From: Bicyclus anynana
Lineage: Eukaryota > Arthropoda > Insecta > Lepidoptera > Nymphalidae
Direction of reading: 5' to 3'
DNA length: 64,000 nucleotides
Assembly (NCBI RefSeq): GCF_947172395.1
Contig: NC_069095.1
Location: 9,734,001 to 9,798,000, forward strand
Shown one piece after another: positions 9,201 through 20,954 of the stretch. Position numbers and translations under genes: made by a program. How positions within the stretch are numbered: the stretch's first letter is position 1; each line of letters opens with the position of its first letter. The notes beneath the pieces are model-generated. The model had not been told where the DNA came from. It saw only the letters and a list, made by a program, of their open reading frames with translations, and searched no databases.

Positions 9201-9342
9201 GCAGTGTTGGTCGACACTCCACTAGATGGACCGAGGACATCAGGCAGGTTGCAGGGAGCCGCTAGATGCTGGATATTTGGAAGCCCGTGCAAAAGGCCTA
9301 TGTCCAACAGTGGACGTCCGGCTGATAATGATGATGATGAAT
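9201..9342 (+). mobile_element. RTE-type LINE 3' end
   Basis: Encodes the family's C-terminal peptide in pieces (RWTEDIRQVAG-like, then KAYVQQWTSG-like) followed by a TAATGATGATGATGA tail. Copies of the same end occur at 16.6, 20.1, 24.4, 39.3, 43.6, 45.7 and 61.5 kb. Confidence 0.75.
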
Positions 9343-9500
9343 GATCTTTCTTCTTGTAACTTAGTTCCAAGAACAAGATAGCCCAAGATATCCTAATTAG
9401 GGTCTTATTAAACTACTAATTTAAGCTCTTCGAAATTTACGGCGCAACATTGTATATAAGGATCAAATTTATAACAAAATTTGCATCTCATCCTCAAACT

Positions 9501-9605
9501 ACGTTTTTGGCATCAGTATCTATCACTAATCACCCCCTGATAGTTATTTTGAAAATATATTTCATGTACAGAATTGACCTCTCTACAGATTTATTAGATA
9601 ATAAT
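9501..9605 (+). repeat. Repeat S, 3' end copy
   Basis: Matches the end of 50341-50668: TTGGCATCAGTATCTATCAC, AAATATATTTCATGTACAGA, CTACAGATTTATTA. Probably the 3' end of an unrecognised LINE. Confidence 0.6.
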
Positions 9606-9654
9606 ATAGTAATAGATGCGAGTTACTGATAGATCTCTTTATATCTATGCCAAA

Positions 9655-9936
9655 TGCCTCGTTGGTCCAGTGGTTAGTTTATAGCTTCGGAACACGAGGT
9701 TCTGAGTTCGAATCCTTGGTAGGTTTATGTAATGCTCGGAAGTGTCAAGCGAAGGTGTAGATTCTTCGTATCTCGCCGGTCCCAGTTATTATCACTATCA
9801 TGTCATGGTCGTAAAGAATTTCAAATTATCACCCTAATTCCGCTAATACGCACCGGAGCAGCATGGTGAGTCGAAGCTCTATAATCCCATCTCCTATACA
9901 GAAGGAAGTTTGAGCTCGTAGGGGCCAAAAGTTAAT
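9655..9936 (+). mobile_element. SINE C1, tRNA-derived
   Basis: tRNA-like head TGCCTCGTTGGTCCAGTGGT with an A box at 9663-9675 and B box GAGTTCGAATCC at 9704-9715, followed by a long unrelated body ending near TCTCCTATACAGAAGG. Fragments of this body in reverse are at 24117 and 49768. A true tRNA is unlikely because the arms do not fold well and the body continues. Confidence 0.75.
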
Positions 9937-10210
9937 GAAGACATATCTTTAACAAGCGACATGGTAGAGACCAGTATAGAATAGAACAACGTCTTGTAAT
10001 TAAAGTTCAAATACAAAATCACAAACAGGCGCTTCGTTTTCAAACAGCCATTGTGAAATGCTCGGAATTCCGAGAGTCAAACAATTTAATAACGTAAAAC
10101 TAGACAGATACTCGTACTTTACGGTCCCAATTACCTGACTTGTAGAGATTAACTCTTGATGATGATGATCTATTTACAACTTTCCATGTACAGATAATAT
10201 AGTAATATAG

Positions 10211-10363
10211 TCAAGTTAGCCCATGTATACAATCTCATCTGATGGTAAGTGATGATGCAGTCTATAATGGAAGCGGGCTAATTTGTTAGGAGGAGGATAA
10301 AAATCCACACCCCTTTTCGGTTTCTACACGACATCGTACCGGTACGCTAAATCGCTTGGCGGT
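10211..10363 (-). repeat. SINE A, body and tail
   Basis: Antisense AATCTCATCTGATGGTAAGT, AAATCCACACCCCTTTTCGG, ACACGACATCGTACCGGTAC. The tRNA-like head is missing. Confidence 0.8.
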
Positions 10364-10929
10364 TATTTAGAACAAATATTCAAAGTAACAACAACAAAAT
10401 CAAAGTACCTTGGGCATATTTTTACTTCGGTAATTTCAAATGGAAAGGTACCTACCTACCCTACCACTAATTTCTTTAGTTTGAAACTAACTTGGATGGA
10501 GAAACCGATTGTAATAAAAATAAAGCAAACAAAAGTGCCATGCTTGACCATAATCAAATAATATTGTCACAAAAATATACCGAATACTGTTGACACTGTT
10601 TGGTAAATTCATAAAAAAGGCCTCCAGGCATTTTGAATAATTCATTGAATATGTGGCTTATACGAAAGAAGTAAACGAACCGCGAATTCGCTGAGTAGAT
10701 ACAATCTAGGGTTCCACGATAAAGGCCTAATTTGGCGTCAAAGGGCTTTGAGGTAAGCTGACCAAGTTTATTGGGCCCACTATCTCTTTATTTCCTAGTA
10801 GATGAATTGACAAGGTTAACAAGGTATCTTCCTTAATTAAATTGAATTAGATTTAAGTGGAATGTGATCCGCTACTCTTTTTATCTGTTACATCACGTAT
10901 ATGTATTTTTGTTTGTTAATAGTACCTAC
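10364..10929. other. Anonymous stretch
   Basis: No gene, RNA or known repeat seen. Confidence 0.4.
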
Positions 10930-11317
10930 ATAATAATATAAGTGCGATAAGTTGAAAATTATAGCCGAGGCGATATTGCAAGCTCGAGCCAAAGGCGAGA
11001 GCTATAATAAGGAAGCAGAGGCTGTAAATATAAATGCGCAGGTATGTCATACGACGTTTTATAACATATTGTCAAAATTGTTAAAATGAAAGAATTAAAC
11101 GTTTATTCATTATATTTTATCTCACAAAGTAAATTTTATCCATAAAATGTTGAGCACTTTTCTGACATAAAATCTCTTTGCTAAGATTTAAAAAAGTACC
11201 GCTAGTTTTAGCAAATCATTAAATGTATTTATAACACATTTGCTCGTAAAGTATCTGTTATTTCAACAATTTCAATATTGTAATGTATCTCATTACGCAC
11301 ATGTGCCGTAATGTAAA
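10930..11317 (+). repeat. Repeat T copy 1 (arm order A-B)
   Basis: Segment A (10935-11201: AAGTGCGATAAGTTGAAAAT, GCCGAGGCGATATTGCAAGC, AAAATGTTGAGCACTTTTCT) is followed by segment B (11221-11317: TAACACATTTGCTCGTAAAG, AATGTATCTCATTACGCACA). It ends in a near-palindrome CATTACGCACATGTGCCGTA then ATG. Copy 2 is at 54200-54712 with segment B inverted. Confidence 0.75.
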
Positions 11318-11713
11318 GTACGGATTCCCGGATTTTCCAGATTTTGACGAGTAATTTTGATGCGGATTATTTTTGATTTTTTATTCAATTTACTATTAAT
11401 GATGTAATATCCAAAAATAATATGAAAGCCTCACACACTATGTTATGTATTGTATAATTAATTATTACTTGCTACAACAACAGGTCATTAATCCGTACCT
11501 AAGTAGATAATCCAGACGCACTAGACTAGAGAGAATAATCATGGCACTGACACTGGCCTAGCTTTGCCGCTGTAATTTATGACTGACGAGCACAAAGGTC
11601 CGTATTAAACTAACTATTATCATTACAGCTGTTAGTTGAAATGAAACGCATTACGTGCTGAAAGCAAGCACTTGAATACCAGCTTTATAAACCCACACGC
11701 CGGATAAGAATAG
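11318..11713. other. Anonymous AT-rich stretch
   Basis: No gene or repeat family recognised. Confidence 0.4.
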
Positions 11714-11965
11714 GGATGATTACAGTTTTCTAAATTGTATATAAATTACTAATTTGTATATAAATTAAGAGTATGCTAATAGTAAAGCAATTTTGCAAAA
11801 GTAACAAGGTATCTGCGAGCATTACTTTCGGAGCTATAGGGATTTAAAGGGTCAGATTTGCGGCGCTGCCACGGATCCCTGAAAAACGCCCCATACAAAA
11901 TGGTACGATGTAATGACGTCGCAGATACATAACGATCGTTAGATTCGTATGCTTTTTGTATACAA
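11714..11965 (+). repeat. Repeat U copy 1
   Basis: Matches 57641-57880 in inverse orientation: GCTAATAGTAAAGCAATTTT, GGGTCAGATTTGCGGCGCTG, AACGCCCCATACAAAATGGT, ATGACGTCGCAGATA. An internal duplication of TGTATATAAATTA is unique to this copy. Confidence 0.7.
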
Positions 11966-11978
11966 CGTTGGCTTCCTA

Positions 11979-11999
11979 ATAAATAAATAAATAAATAAA
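11979..11999 (+). repeat. (AATA)n microsatellite
   Basis: About five tandem AATA/AAAT units. Confidence 0.9.
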
Positions 12000-14292
12000 C
12001 AATTGCAAAAAAAAAGCTAAGATCGACAAAAGCTGGTGCTCCTTTTTTACATAAATTAAAACAAGTTTATTTTAAAATAATATTAAAACTAGGTAACTAA
12101 AGCTATTAATTTAACTACATATATTATAAAAATAAAAAAGCAAAGGTATATACTCAGTTTAATTATATCTAAAGACTTAGGCGTCGTAGGTACTTATGTT
12201 TGCATGAGTTGACAAACTTTCAGCTTTTCTAAAACCACAAAGGTCGTTCCTCTCAGTAGTTTTGTTTACGTTTATTTGTAGATGTACTCATAGAATTTTT
12301 ATTTCTGAACTGTGCATAAGTGATTCAATTCAATTTGTAAAGGACATGTATAAATCTGCGGTGTGTCGTGAAAATATGATAGAGCTTACGGAGAAGAGCA
12401 CTTGAACAGCAGATGCAGGTTGTTAGTGACATTTGTTGAAATAAGATGATCCCCTACCCTGAGTAACTCGCAATTTTCTCGAACGAACTTCCTTACCGTG
12501 GTTATGAAAAACTGTTATGATACTTAAACGGTTCCATCCGTCGTAGGTTGTATCATCTATTGCTGTAAGTTCGTACGTATATATTATCATACTAAATAAT
12601 TCAAAGGTGTGAAGAGCTTCGTTACTGACGGAAATCCTAATTATTGTTGTTCCAAACTGGGAAACAATTCAGGAAGATGATGGTGATTAAATCAAGGTAT
12701 ACCTACTGCTTATTGCAGTTTATACATGTTTATTAATTACATACATAATTTATTGTCACCAGTCTTATTTTATTTTATTAAATTTTTCATCGAGTTTCAT
12801 TGAGTAGAGCAACCTTTTATCGGTTAAAGAAAAAATTCAGCATTTAAGAACACAATTTTAATGCATTTGATAGAAAAATTGTTCAACGTTCTACAGTCAA
12901 ATGTGGCAGGTTAACTACGTTATGTTATACATAAAGCTGACCTGATGAACTTAGTAAAACTTCAAGATAAGCCGTATATAAAATTATTTATCAAAATGAA
13001 ATATTAGAACCAGTTTATTTTATAAACGAGTAAATATCGAAATATACTCGTATAGACGACGAGTATGTTTCGATAAACGCAAGGAGATAAATGGTACGGG
13101 ATCTGGGAAGGTTTACTTAAGGGTTCTCGCATTGGAGTTCATCGTACTCACTATCCGTGTTTGCATCACTTTCCACGGTAAAATGTTCATTTTTCGTAGT
13201 AAAATAAACTTATGCGCATTTTTTTATTTAACTACTTAACTTTAATTTTAAGTGAAGATGCTTTCTATGATGGTATCATACTAATGAAGGAGTATAATAC
13301 TTCAGCTGTTTGTTTATATACTTAGAAGTATCATTGATTATTGTGTGCTTTTTCTACATGGTTTCGTACTCGTAGAAAAACTAAATCATAGGGCGGTAAG
13401 TAGCTACAACCCTTCAACCATTAATAACAGGACCTGCCTCGCTATCCGTTACCACTCTGGCATGTTCTGGCAATCAATGACCTAACATGTTTATAAAAAC
13501 TGTGACAATAGAATCGATGTTTCATTGTTGTAATCGTTTTCGTCATGTTCCCTAAAATTGCCGGTTTGTGTAGTTAAATAGCATAAAACCGGCCTACACT
13601 TGTAGTTTAGTAAAAGATGGAGTAACGTTTCATTTGTAAGTATTTCTACTTTAATTGTATCAAATTTTTAATAAAAACTAATTTCTAAAAATAATTGATT
13701 CTTTTGACGGAACAGCAAAAAATCGATCAAGTAATCGAATATTCTATGTATATATTCTGTGGTTAGTCTAAGCGATGTGTTTGTTAGTCTGTGTAAAAAT
13801 TATGCGTCTGTGTATTGTGAGTCAAATTTATAGTTGTGTGTAGTGTAGTGTATGGACACAGAATACATTTAAGGAGTCAAATATTTCATAGACTAATGTT
13901 GGCAAATATAGACAGAACCATCGAATCTAGGATCGATGGACAGAACTAAAAACACTGTGTTGATACAATAAAATGTACACACTAGGCTAAAATAACTTAC
14001 ATAATTACTTAAACATGTATAAAGTACATTGTAATTATACAAATACAGCTCAATCTGGAACTTCAATATCCTAATTTGATTTGTATTCCAGCAGACCGAC
14101 TCGCCGTACGTACCAATTGACTTGATGTGGATCGAAGCTGAACTATTAATGGAATAGTTCTGTTGTTGGTTGTTATTGTTCCTGAAACTTTACGAAATGT
14201 TTCCATTTGTTTTAATAAATCTGTTATTATTTGAACTTGTTATAGTACCCGCACACACCTACACAACTTTAGACGACCATACAAACACATTA
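12000..14292. other. Anonymous AT-rich region, about 2.3 kb
   Basis: No coding frame of note, RNA gene or recognised repeat, apart from a near-perfect hairpin at 13035-13075 (17-bp arms, 7-nt loop, one mismatch). Could be intron or unique intergenic DNA. Confidence 0.4.
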
Positions 14293-14404
14293 TCTATACT
14301 AGAATATTATTATGGAGGATAGATTTGTTTGTTTGTTTGATTGTTTGCATTGAATAGGCTCTGAAACTACTAGACCGATTTCAAAAATTCTTTCACCAAT
14401 GGCA
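14293..14404 (-). repeat. Repeat P fragment, cut by SINE B
   Basis: CTATACTAGAATATTATTAT start, (GTTT)n run, then GAAACTACTAGACCGATTTC and ATTCTTTCACCAATGG. The copy stops where the SINE B at 14413 begins. Confidence 0.7.
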
Positions 14405-14412
14405 AGTAAAGT

Positions 14413-14688
14413 GGCTTGCCTTCGATTCGGAGGGCGTAGGTTCGAATCCGGTCCGGGGCATGCACCTCCAACTTTTTAAGTTACGTGCATTTTAAAGAAA
14501 TTAAATATCACGTGTCTCAAACGGTTAAGGAAAAACATCGTGAGGAAACCAGCATATCTGAGAATATTCTTAAGTATCTACGTGTGTGAAGTCTTCCAAA
14601 CCGATTGGGCCAGCGTGGTAGAATAAGGCCTAGCACCTCTCTCAATCTGAGAGGAGACTCGTGCTCACAGTGAGTCCAATTTAGGTCG
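14413..14688 (+). mobile_element. SINE B copy, head truncated
   Basis: Retains the B box (GGTTCGAATCC) and body: TGCACCTCCAACTTTTTAAG, AATATCACGTGTCTCAAACG, ATCGTGAGGAAACC, AATCTGAGAGGAGACTCGTG. The A-box part is lost at the junction with repeat P. Confidence 0.85.
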
Positions 14689-15445
14689 TTAATAGGGAAT
14701 GGAAACGGTAACGGGTAAAACCTCGGGTACTGCTAGTCAATAATATTGTCAATTTTTTTTTATAGGCGGTGGTAAGTTAAGCCTAGTTGCTATAAATAAA
14801 TATAGTAGGGAAAATTTGTCCCGACGTGTAACATGAAAAAATGGTAATAAGACTCAAAATGTAGGGCAAAGTAGTCATGAATTGCGATTTACTTGGGCTA
14901 AAACTGCCTGTTTACGTCGATATGGCACCCTCTTCTTCCCAACTTTCATTTAAAGTTTTATTTCCGCCTTAGAAGCAAACAAATCGTAAACAAGAATTCC
15001 GATATTTGTGTTTCGTCGCCAAATATGGTCGGATTGGCAATACGACACGTTTTACACGGTTTTTATCGTCTTATAACTGTCATGCGAGCCGTTCTCATTA
15101 AATTTACTACGATAACCTGTTGTTTGTCTCTGTAGAAAAGAGTTGTGGTTGGTCGTGCCGTCCTATATGTTAGCACTTCCATCTAAATACACAAGCTACG
15201 ACACTTCAAACTGCACGGTAATTATCGCTCCGACATAATGGGAACGTAGCCTTAGCCTATCTTGCTGCATCTCAGATCTAATCCACATTGTTTGAGATCT
15301 TGCGAATTCTACGAAACATTGCCAGTTGCAACTGACGTTTGGTACGGTACAACTAACTTGAAAACTAAATGATACTTCGAAATAGAAGCGGCACTGTAAA
15401 CTACTCCAAGAAATGTTCACAACATTGAAGCTGGTTGTAGCAGCT

Positions 15446-15774
15446 GCTATGCTATGCTATATCTTTATTCATCCCAAATAGGACTTGAAAATGTAAGCAT
15501 AATATTGTGTACAAATTTAACAAATATTTTTAATTTTTATGCTAAACTTGTTTTAAAAGTTGATTCTACTTTTTTGCTTACAAGACACTATAAGTTCAGG
15601 CATAATTATGCGTATACTGTTATACAAGTTTTATTAAAATCTATTCGCTAAGTTTTTATCATTTGTGTCACTATCAATTCCTTTTTCCTGACCAACTGCC
15701 GCCAACCGCCACCAATGAAATGGTTCGGATTTTAAAAGCTACTACGGTCCAAATTCCTTCCAGTTACAGCATTA
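15446..15774. other. Anonymous stretch
   Basis: Short open frames only; no family recognised. Confidence 0.35.
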
Positions 15775-16026
15775 ATAACCTTTGGCTCACTGTTGAGTAC
15801 ATCAGAATTAAAGGGGTTAGGCTAATAGTCCACCACCCGGTCCAATTCGGATTCCCTCATGTAGAGAATTAAGAGAATTCTCAGGTATGCACGTTTCCTC
15901 ACGACGTTTTACCTTCACCGTTTGAACGCACGTACCTGAAAAGTTGGAGGTGCACGCCCCGTATCGGATTCGAATCTTTGCCCTCCGAATCGAAGGCGGA
16001 GGTCATATCCACTGGGCTATCATGGC
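15775..16026 (-). mobile_element. SINE B copy, near full length
   Basis: Antisense 3' end (TTTGGCTCACTGTTGAGTAC) through B box (GGATTCGAATC) to the A-box region (CCACTGGGCTATCATGGC). Confidence 0.85.
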
Positions 16027-16390
16027 TTTAGTATGTTAAGGAATTGACATCACAACATTTTAACCTCATATTTGGCAAATAAAAAAAAATATTCAATATG
16101 ACATGAGAATCCTGCGAGATGTTACTGTAAGAGGATCAAAAATGTTTTCATAACACACAGCAGGTAACACCTGGGAAAAATATTTCATTGCCTTTCCACA
16201 GATTTGTACGGATTTCAGCTTTTATATTTTTAGAAGCTTTTATTTAACTTGCCTTGAACGACTGCTTGATTTTCGTTTGAACTCTTACCAAAGAACTTAC
16301 ATTTCGATGTACCGAGAATGTCTCTTGATGAAGTCGTCAGCTAACAAAAGAAACCTAACGAGTTGGTTGTAATTTATCGTTGTTTTAAAT

Positions 16391-16619
16391 ATCGTCGTCA
16401 TCAACCCATATTCGGCTCAATGCTGAGGTCGAGTCTCCTCTCAGACTGAGAGGGGTTAGGCCAATAGTCCACCATGCTGGCCCAATGCGGATTGGCAGAA
16501 TTCACACACGCAGAGAATTAAGATAATTCTCTGGTATGCAGGTTTTCTCACGATGTTTTCCTTCACCGATTGATACGTGATATTTAATTTCTTGCACACA
16601 ACTGAAAAGTTGGAGGTGC
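16391..16619 (-). mobile_element. SINE B copy, head lost, fused to RTE end
   Basis: Antisense TCATCAACCCATATTCGGCT tail through GAAAAGTTGGAGGTGC, then an abrupt change at about 16619 into the sense RTE 3' end. Confidence 0.8.
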
Positions 16620-16765
16620 GGCCCATCAGGTGGACTGACGACATCAAGCGAGTCGCAGGGATTCGCTGGATGCAGGTGGCTCAATATCGTGATGTTTGGA
16701 AGACCTAACAGAAGGCCTACGTCCTGCAATGGACGTCCATCGATGAAATGATGAAGATGAAGCAC
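16620..16765 (+). mobile_element. RTE-type LINE 3' end
   Basis: CAGGTGGACTGACGACATCA, GAGTCGCAGGGATTCGCTGG, GATGTTTGGAAGACC, AATGGACGTCCATCGATGAA, ATGATGAAGATGA. In frame it encodes RWTDDIKRVAGIRWMQVAQY, the C-terminal peptide shared by all RTE fragments here. Confidence 0.8.
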
Positions 16766-16920
16766 ATCTCGAACTAATTAAGTTATTATTAGTCTTTTCC
16801 TAGAGCAAACAGTCCACGACTCCACGAAGAAAGATTGAAAAAAGAGTCTTTGTACCAGAAGTGCTTTCATTCTATCTTGATGCTCCGACCTTCTTCAGCA
16901 GTCGGGTAAAATAAATATAA

Positions 16921-17212
16921 TGATCATCATCATCATTATCAACCCATATTCAGCTCACTGCTGAACTGGGAAAGAGAGAGAGGCCAATAGTCCACCATGC
17001 TGGCCCAATGCGGATTGGCAGACTTCACACACGCAGAGAATTAAGAAAATTCTCTGGTATGCAGGTTTCCTCACGACGGTTTTCCTTACCATTTGACACA
17101 CGTGATATTTAATTTCTTGAAATGCACACAACTAAAAAGTTGGAGGTGCATGCCTCGCACCAAACCCTTCGTTATCGGAGGCAGAGGACATATCCACTGG
17201 GCTATCACTGCT
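16921..17212 (-). mobile_element. SINE B, near full length with ATGATG tail
   Basis: Starts TGATCATCATCATCATTATC (the complement of the tail) and runs through the whole body to CCACTGGGCTATCACTG. The B box is degraded. Confidence 0.85.
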
Positions 17213-17570
17213 CAAAATAAATATACACGGCATAAACTGTTTTTGTTAACTTTAAAATTTTTTCAAAGCTAGCAAAAAAGATACACAAAAATTCTGAGTT
17301 TTACCAACCTATTTTTTTTATTTTGTTTCCGACATTGGCCAGAGTCCAATAGCAAATTATGTGCTACTTATTAAAATTGGTTTCCGAGCAGAATACCCGA
17401 TAGGGAAGCGAAACTATAAATGGAACAGTTCTGTTTGTTTCAGAAAGTTTTGGAAGTGTTTGCTCCAATCGATCTCGACGGCCGACGTGAGTTACTTAAT
17501 ATTAAGGCGGGCGTATTCACTTACTTTATTGTTATTCAGGAGAAGGACTTGGTGAAAGTTGTTTTTTTTT

Positions 17571-17757
17571 AACAAGTTAGCCTTTGACTGGGATCACACC
17601 TGATGTTGAGTGCTGATGCGGTCTAAGATTGGAACGAGCACACTTGGAAGAGGCACAAGCTTATTTTATCCGTAGGTACCGGAAAAAATCGCTTCGGCCA
17701 GTTGAGCTGGAAATCGAACCCAGGACCTCTCTATTGATAACCACATCACTAGCAATT
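17571..17757 (-). mobile_element. SINE F: tRNA-like head with the SINE A tail
   Basis: The first part (AACAAGTTAGCCTTTGACTG, TCACACCTGATG, GATGCGGTCTAAGATTGGAA) is the antisense SINE A tail. The rest (AAATCGAACCCAGGACCTCT, then ATAACCACATCACT) is an antisense tRNA-like head differing from that of SINE A. It is read as a distinct SINE using the same 3' end. Confidence 0.6.
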
Positions 17758-18428
17758 TGTAAAGGATTTTAAGCATGTAAAGTTTTGAATTAACCTTTGC
17801 AAATAATGCAATATTTTAAAACTAATTTGATTACCACAAAAAATTTTAGTTTAATATAACCCTTAAAATATAGTCCTATTTTCGATTCCCCAGACGTTTA
17901 GAGTTAAGGTTCAGGTTCAGACCCTCATGTATGCAATTTGATACTTAATATTAATAAATCACAATCCAAATAAAATAGAATCTTATTGGAAAATTTTCCA
18001 TAATGATTAAAAAGTAAGAAATTATAATTATTTATTTTATTATTATGCATCGCTTCAATTTCAGCTACAAATCTTATCCTCAGATAATACAACTTTAAAC
18101 AACAAGGTTTTATCGCAACCTTAAGTTTATTAGGTTACCCAACTTTCTAAGTCAAGCTTGAAAAATGGCATAAAGTTTTGTATCACAAAATTAACACAAT
18201 AAATATTTAAGGCTATCTTGTTGTCTGGAAAAGAAATTCCAACAACAATTTTATTTTCGCTTTTCATAACTGAGCGCTAACAAAGTTGTTAGATGGATTG
18301 AAATATATTTTCACGTTCAGCCTTTTCATTTACGGCTTATGAAAAATTATGACGTTTTTGCCTTAGGATTATGAATATCCTGAAATTTCGTGTAATTTTC
18401 AAATTACATTTTTAATAACTCTAAATAA
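17758..18428. other. Anonymous AT-rich stretch
   Basis: No gene or repeat family recognised. Confidence 0.4.
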
Positions 18429-18653
18429 AGCCGCGATAGCCCAGTGGATATGACTTCTGCCTTCAATTCGAAGGGCGTAGATTGATAAGTTCGATTCCGT
18501 TCTGGGGCACCTCTAACTTTTTATTTCGCATTTTAAGAAACGAAATATCAAATGTCTATCACGTGGAGTATTAGCCTATCCCCTTTCATTGTGAGAGGAG
18601 ACTCGTGCTCAAAAGTGAGCTGAATATGAGTTGTTAATGATGATTGATGATGT
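18429..18653 (+). mobile_element. SINE B with middle deletion
   Basis: Head GCCGCGATAGCCCAGTGGAT with A box, B box disrupted by a small insertion, end TTGTGAGAGGAGACTCGTGC and TTAATGATGATTGATGATG. About 100 bp of the usual body is missing. Confidence 0.8.
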
Positions 18654-18820
18654 AATATAGCTTTTCCAAATGTTCGCCTTGCTGTCGGAGATATATTTTT
18701 TACAACCCATGAAACATGGATGCAAGTGCCCTATGTTTTGTGGTTCACGTGATGTCATTGCATGTGACAAATAGAAGAGCAGAACTTTTCTTTTTATGCC
18801 TGCATCCACCTTTGTCTTTA

Positions 18821-18892
18821 GCCAATCCACATTGGGCCATCGTGGTGGACTATTGGCCTAAGCCCTCTCATTCTGAGAGGAGACTCGAGCTG
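18821..18892 (+). repeat. SINE B internal fragment
   Basis: GCCAATCCACATTGGGCCAT through CTCATTCTGAGAGGAGACTC: only the 3' third. Confidence 0.75.
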
Positions 18893-20055
18893 TACATAGT
18901 TTAATCACAGATTAAATAATAATAAGCAGACAGAGCGCACGGTAGATGATAGTGTCGTAGCCGTTCCAAATACAAAATTCAAAAACGAAAACAGTACGAC
19001 AAAAAGATTATTCAAGAAAATGGCGTCTTATGTTTTTAAATAGTTTAAAAACTGTTTACAAAAACTAAAGAAATAAAATGGAGTATTTTTTCATTGGTAA
19101 TTATTGGTTGTTATATTAATTTGCGTAATTGTTGTGTTATGATGTTTATAGGTTTCTTTTCATGGGCTATACCACGCTGCTTGTAAAGACTCATTCTGGA
19201 CACGCTTTATTCTGTGAGTTAAATTCAAACAAACAACTTCAACGAATAACTTTATACCTAATCTGAATTTCAAAGGCTATGTACCGGCCAAATAGCCCGA
19301 AAACTTAATAAGTGTTGGAGAGTGAACTATTCTCGCTTAACGAACGTTTACCGCGCAGGAACGGCCAACTAAATGCTATAGCTTCACACTAACAAGTCAT
19401 CTGGAAGTTTTAATAGTCCTAGTTTTATATTTGATAGGGTAGATTTTTATTAGTGTTCAAATGAATTCCTCTTTCAGCTGGTGAGATGGTATAAATTAAA
19501 TTCGTATCAAAATAATCCGTTATAGTCAATCCTTTTAAAGCGTGAAAATTTCTGAGCGTCTCTGAGTTTCCAGAAATTTTTATTTCCTGGTTACTCAGTT
19601 AGCTACCAGAATCAAGAATTTTCGTAAAAATAAAAGTTGATCGTCTCATCAAGATGAAGGTAACGAAAAATGAACTTGATAGTAATCAGTTGTAAAAATG
19701 TTCTACGGATCTCGGATCAGTATTACTAGATCGTCCAAGAAAGATGCTAGATAAATAAAGTAATCGTAGTACAAGTGCTTAGTGTTTTGAGAGAATTAAT
19801 TCTTTGTATGCATACTGATGTAAGTACATATATACTATAACTTCAGTTACAATTTAATGGTACAGATCATTCTTACACAAGATTCATTATCCATTTGAAA
19901 ATACGGTATAAAACCGTAACTAATCATTATAATTATTTACCATCATAAGTATGGTTAATCCATTTTATACGATGGTCGGCTTCTAAATTATTATCGGATT
20001 CACATGCACATAATGCATTTTTCAAAGACCTCGTATAATATGTACCTACTCTTTG
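18893..20055. other. Anonymous AT-rich region
   Basis: About 1.2 kb without recognised gene, RNA or repeat. Confidence 0.4.
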
Positions 20056-20232
20056 TTTTGGGCCGCCAGCATCCAGCGGTGCCTGCAACCCGCTCGATGT
20101 CTTCGATCCACCAACGGTCGGTCACCAATGGGGTCGACCAACACGGCGCTTTCCGGTTCCCATTCCAGCAGCTTGGAACCTCAACGTCCAACGGCTCTTC
20201 GAATTATGTGCCTGCCCAATGCCACATTGCCG
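20056..20232 (-). mobile_element. RTE-type LINE 3' coding end
   Basis: Antisense GCCAGCATCCAGCGGTGCCT, AACCCGCTCGATGTCTTCGA, CACGGCGCTTTCCGGTTCCC, GGCTCTTCGAATTATGTGCC. The ATGATG tail is missing. Short open frames here are fragments of this element. Confidence 0.75.
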
Positions 20233-20954
20233 TATGTTAATAATTCTACCAAAAATAAAGTCATTCAAATTTTAGATTTCTACAACAAGTTTCCACACTA
20301 TGTTGATAGAATGTTTTAAACGAAAACACACCGACCAAGTTTGTCAAAGTCGATTCTGCGTATTCGTATAATAAAGTTAGCTGAAAATTCTTGCTCGAGA
20401 TATCTCAAATTCAAACAGACTATTTGCATTTTGCTGACTTTATTCTGGCCTAACCAGATGTTCATATTGACTTTCTTAAATTGCGTTCTCCTTGATTCTT
20501 TAATCTTAACTAACTTTACTGACTAGTTAATTAAAATAAACTCGATTTTTTGATTACCATGTTTTTGTAGGATTTGCGAATAAAACATAAATAAAACGGT
20601 ATTAGTGATCCTTGAGTTAATACTTCTATTATTGATCTTAGTATATCGGACCACAGCATCCCTAAGTGATTTTGACTCTATACGGTTTAGTTGCAAGTAG
20701 TCTGAGCTAAATTCGGACAATTTACAAAGTCTAGAACAAATACTTACGTAAAAAAGGGCTACCTTATCACTTGCGTAAATTTACTTTTATCGTATGCGGA
20801 CGACGTGATTTCATTTAGTAGAGTGATTTATAGTTTTGTTTACCTCCCTAGTAGACTTCAATTTTCCCTAAATTATATTTTATTTTTACCTTTAATCATG
20901 GGAATTGAGTAGTGACAAGTCTCCAACACGAATAAACAGGATTTGTTCGTCGTC
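20233..20954. other. Anonymous AT-rich stretch
   Basis: No recognised feature. Confidence 0.4.

Noticed and set aside
11979..12000. AATA run as a LINE tail
   Set aside because: No homologous LINE body precedes it; left as a microsatellite.
20004..20319. Overlapping 63-88 codon frames at 20.0-20.3 kb
   Set aside because: They translate an antisense RTE 3' end.
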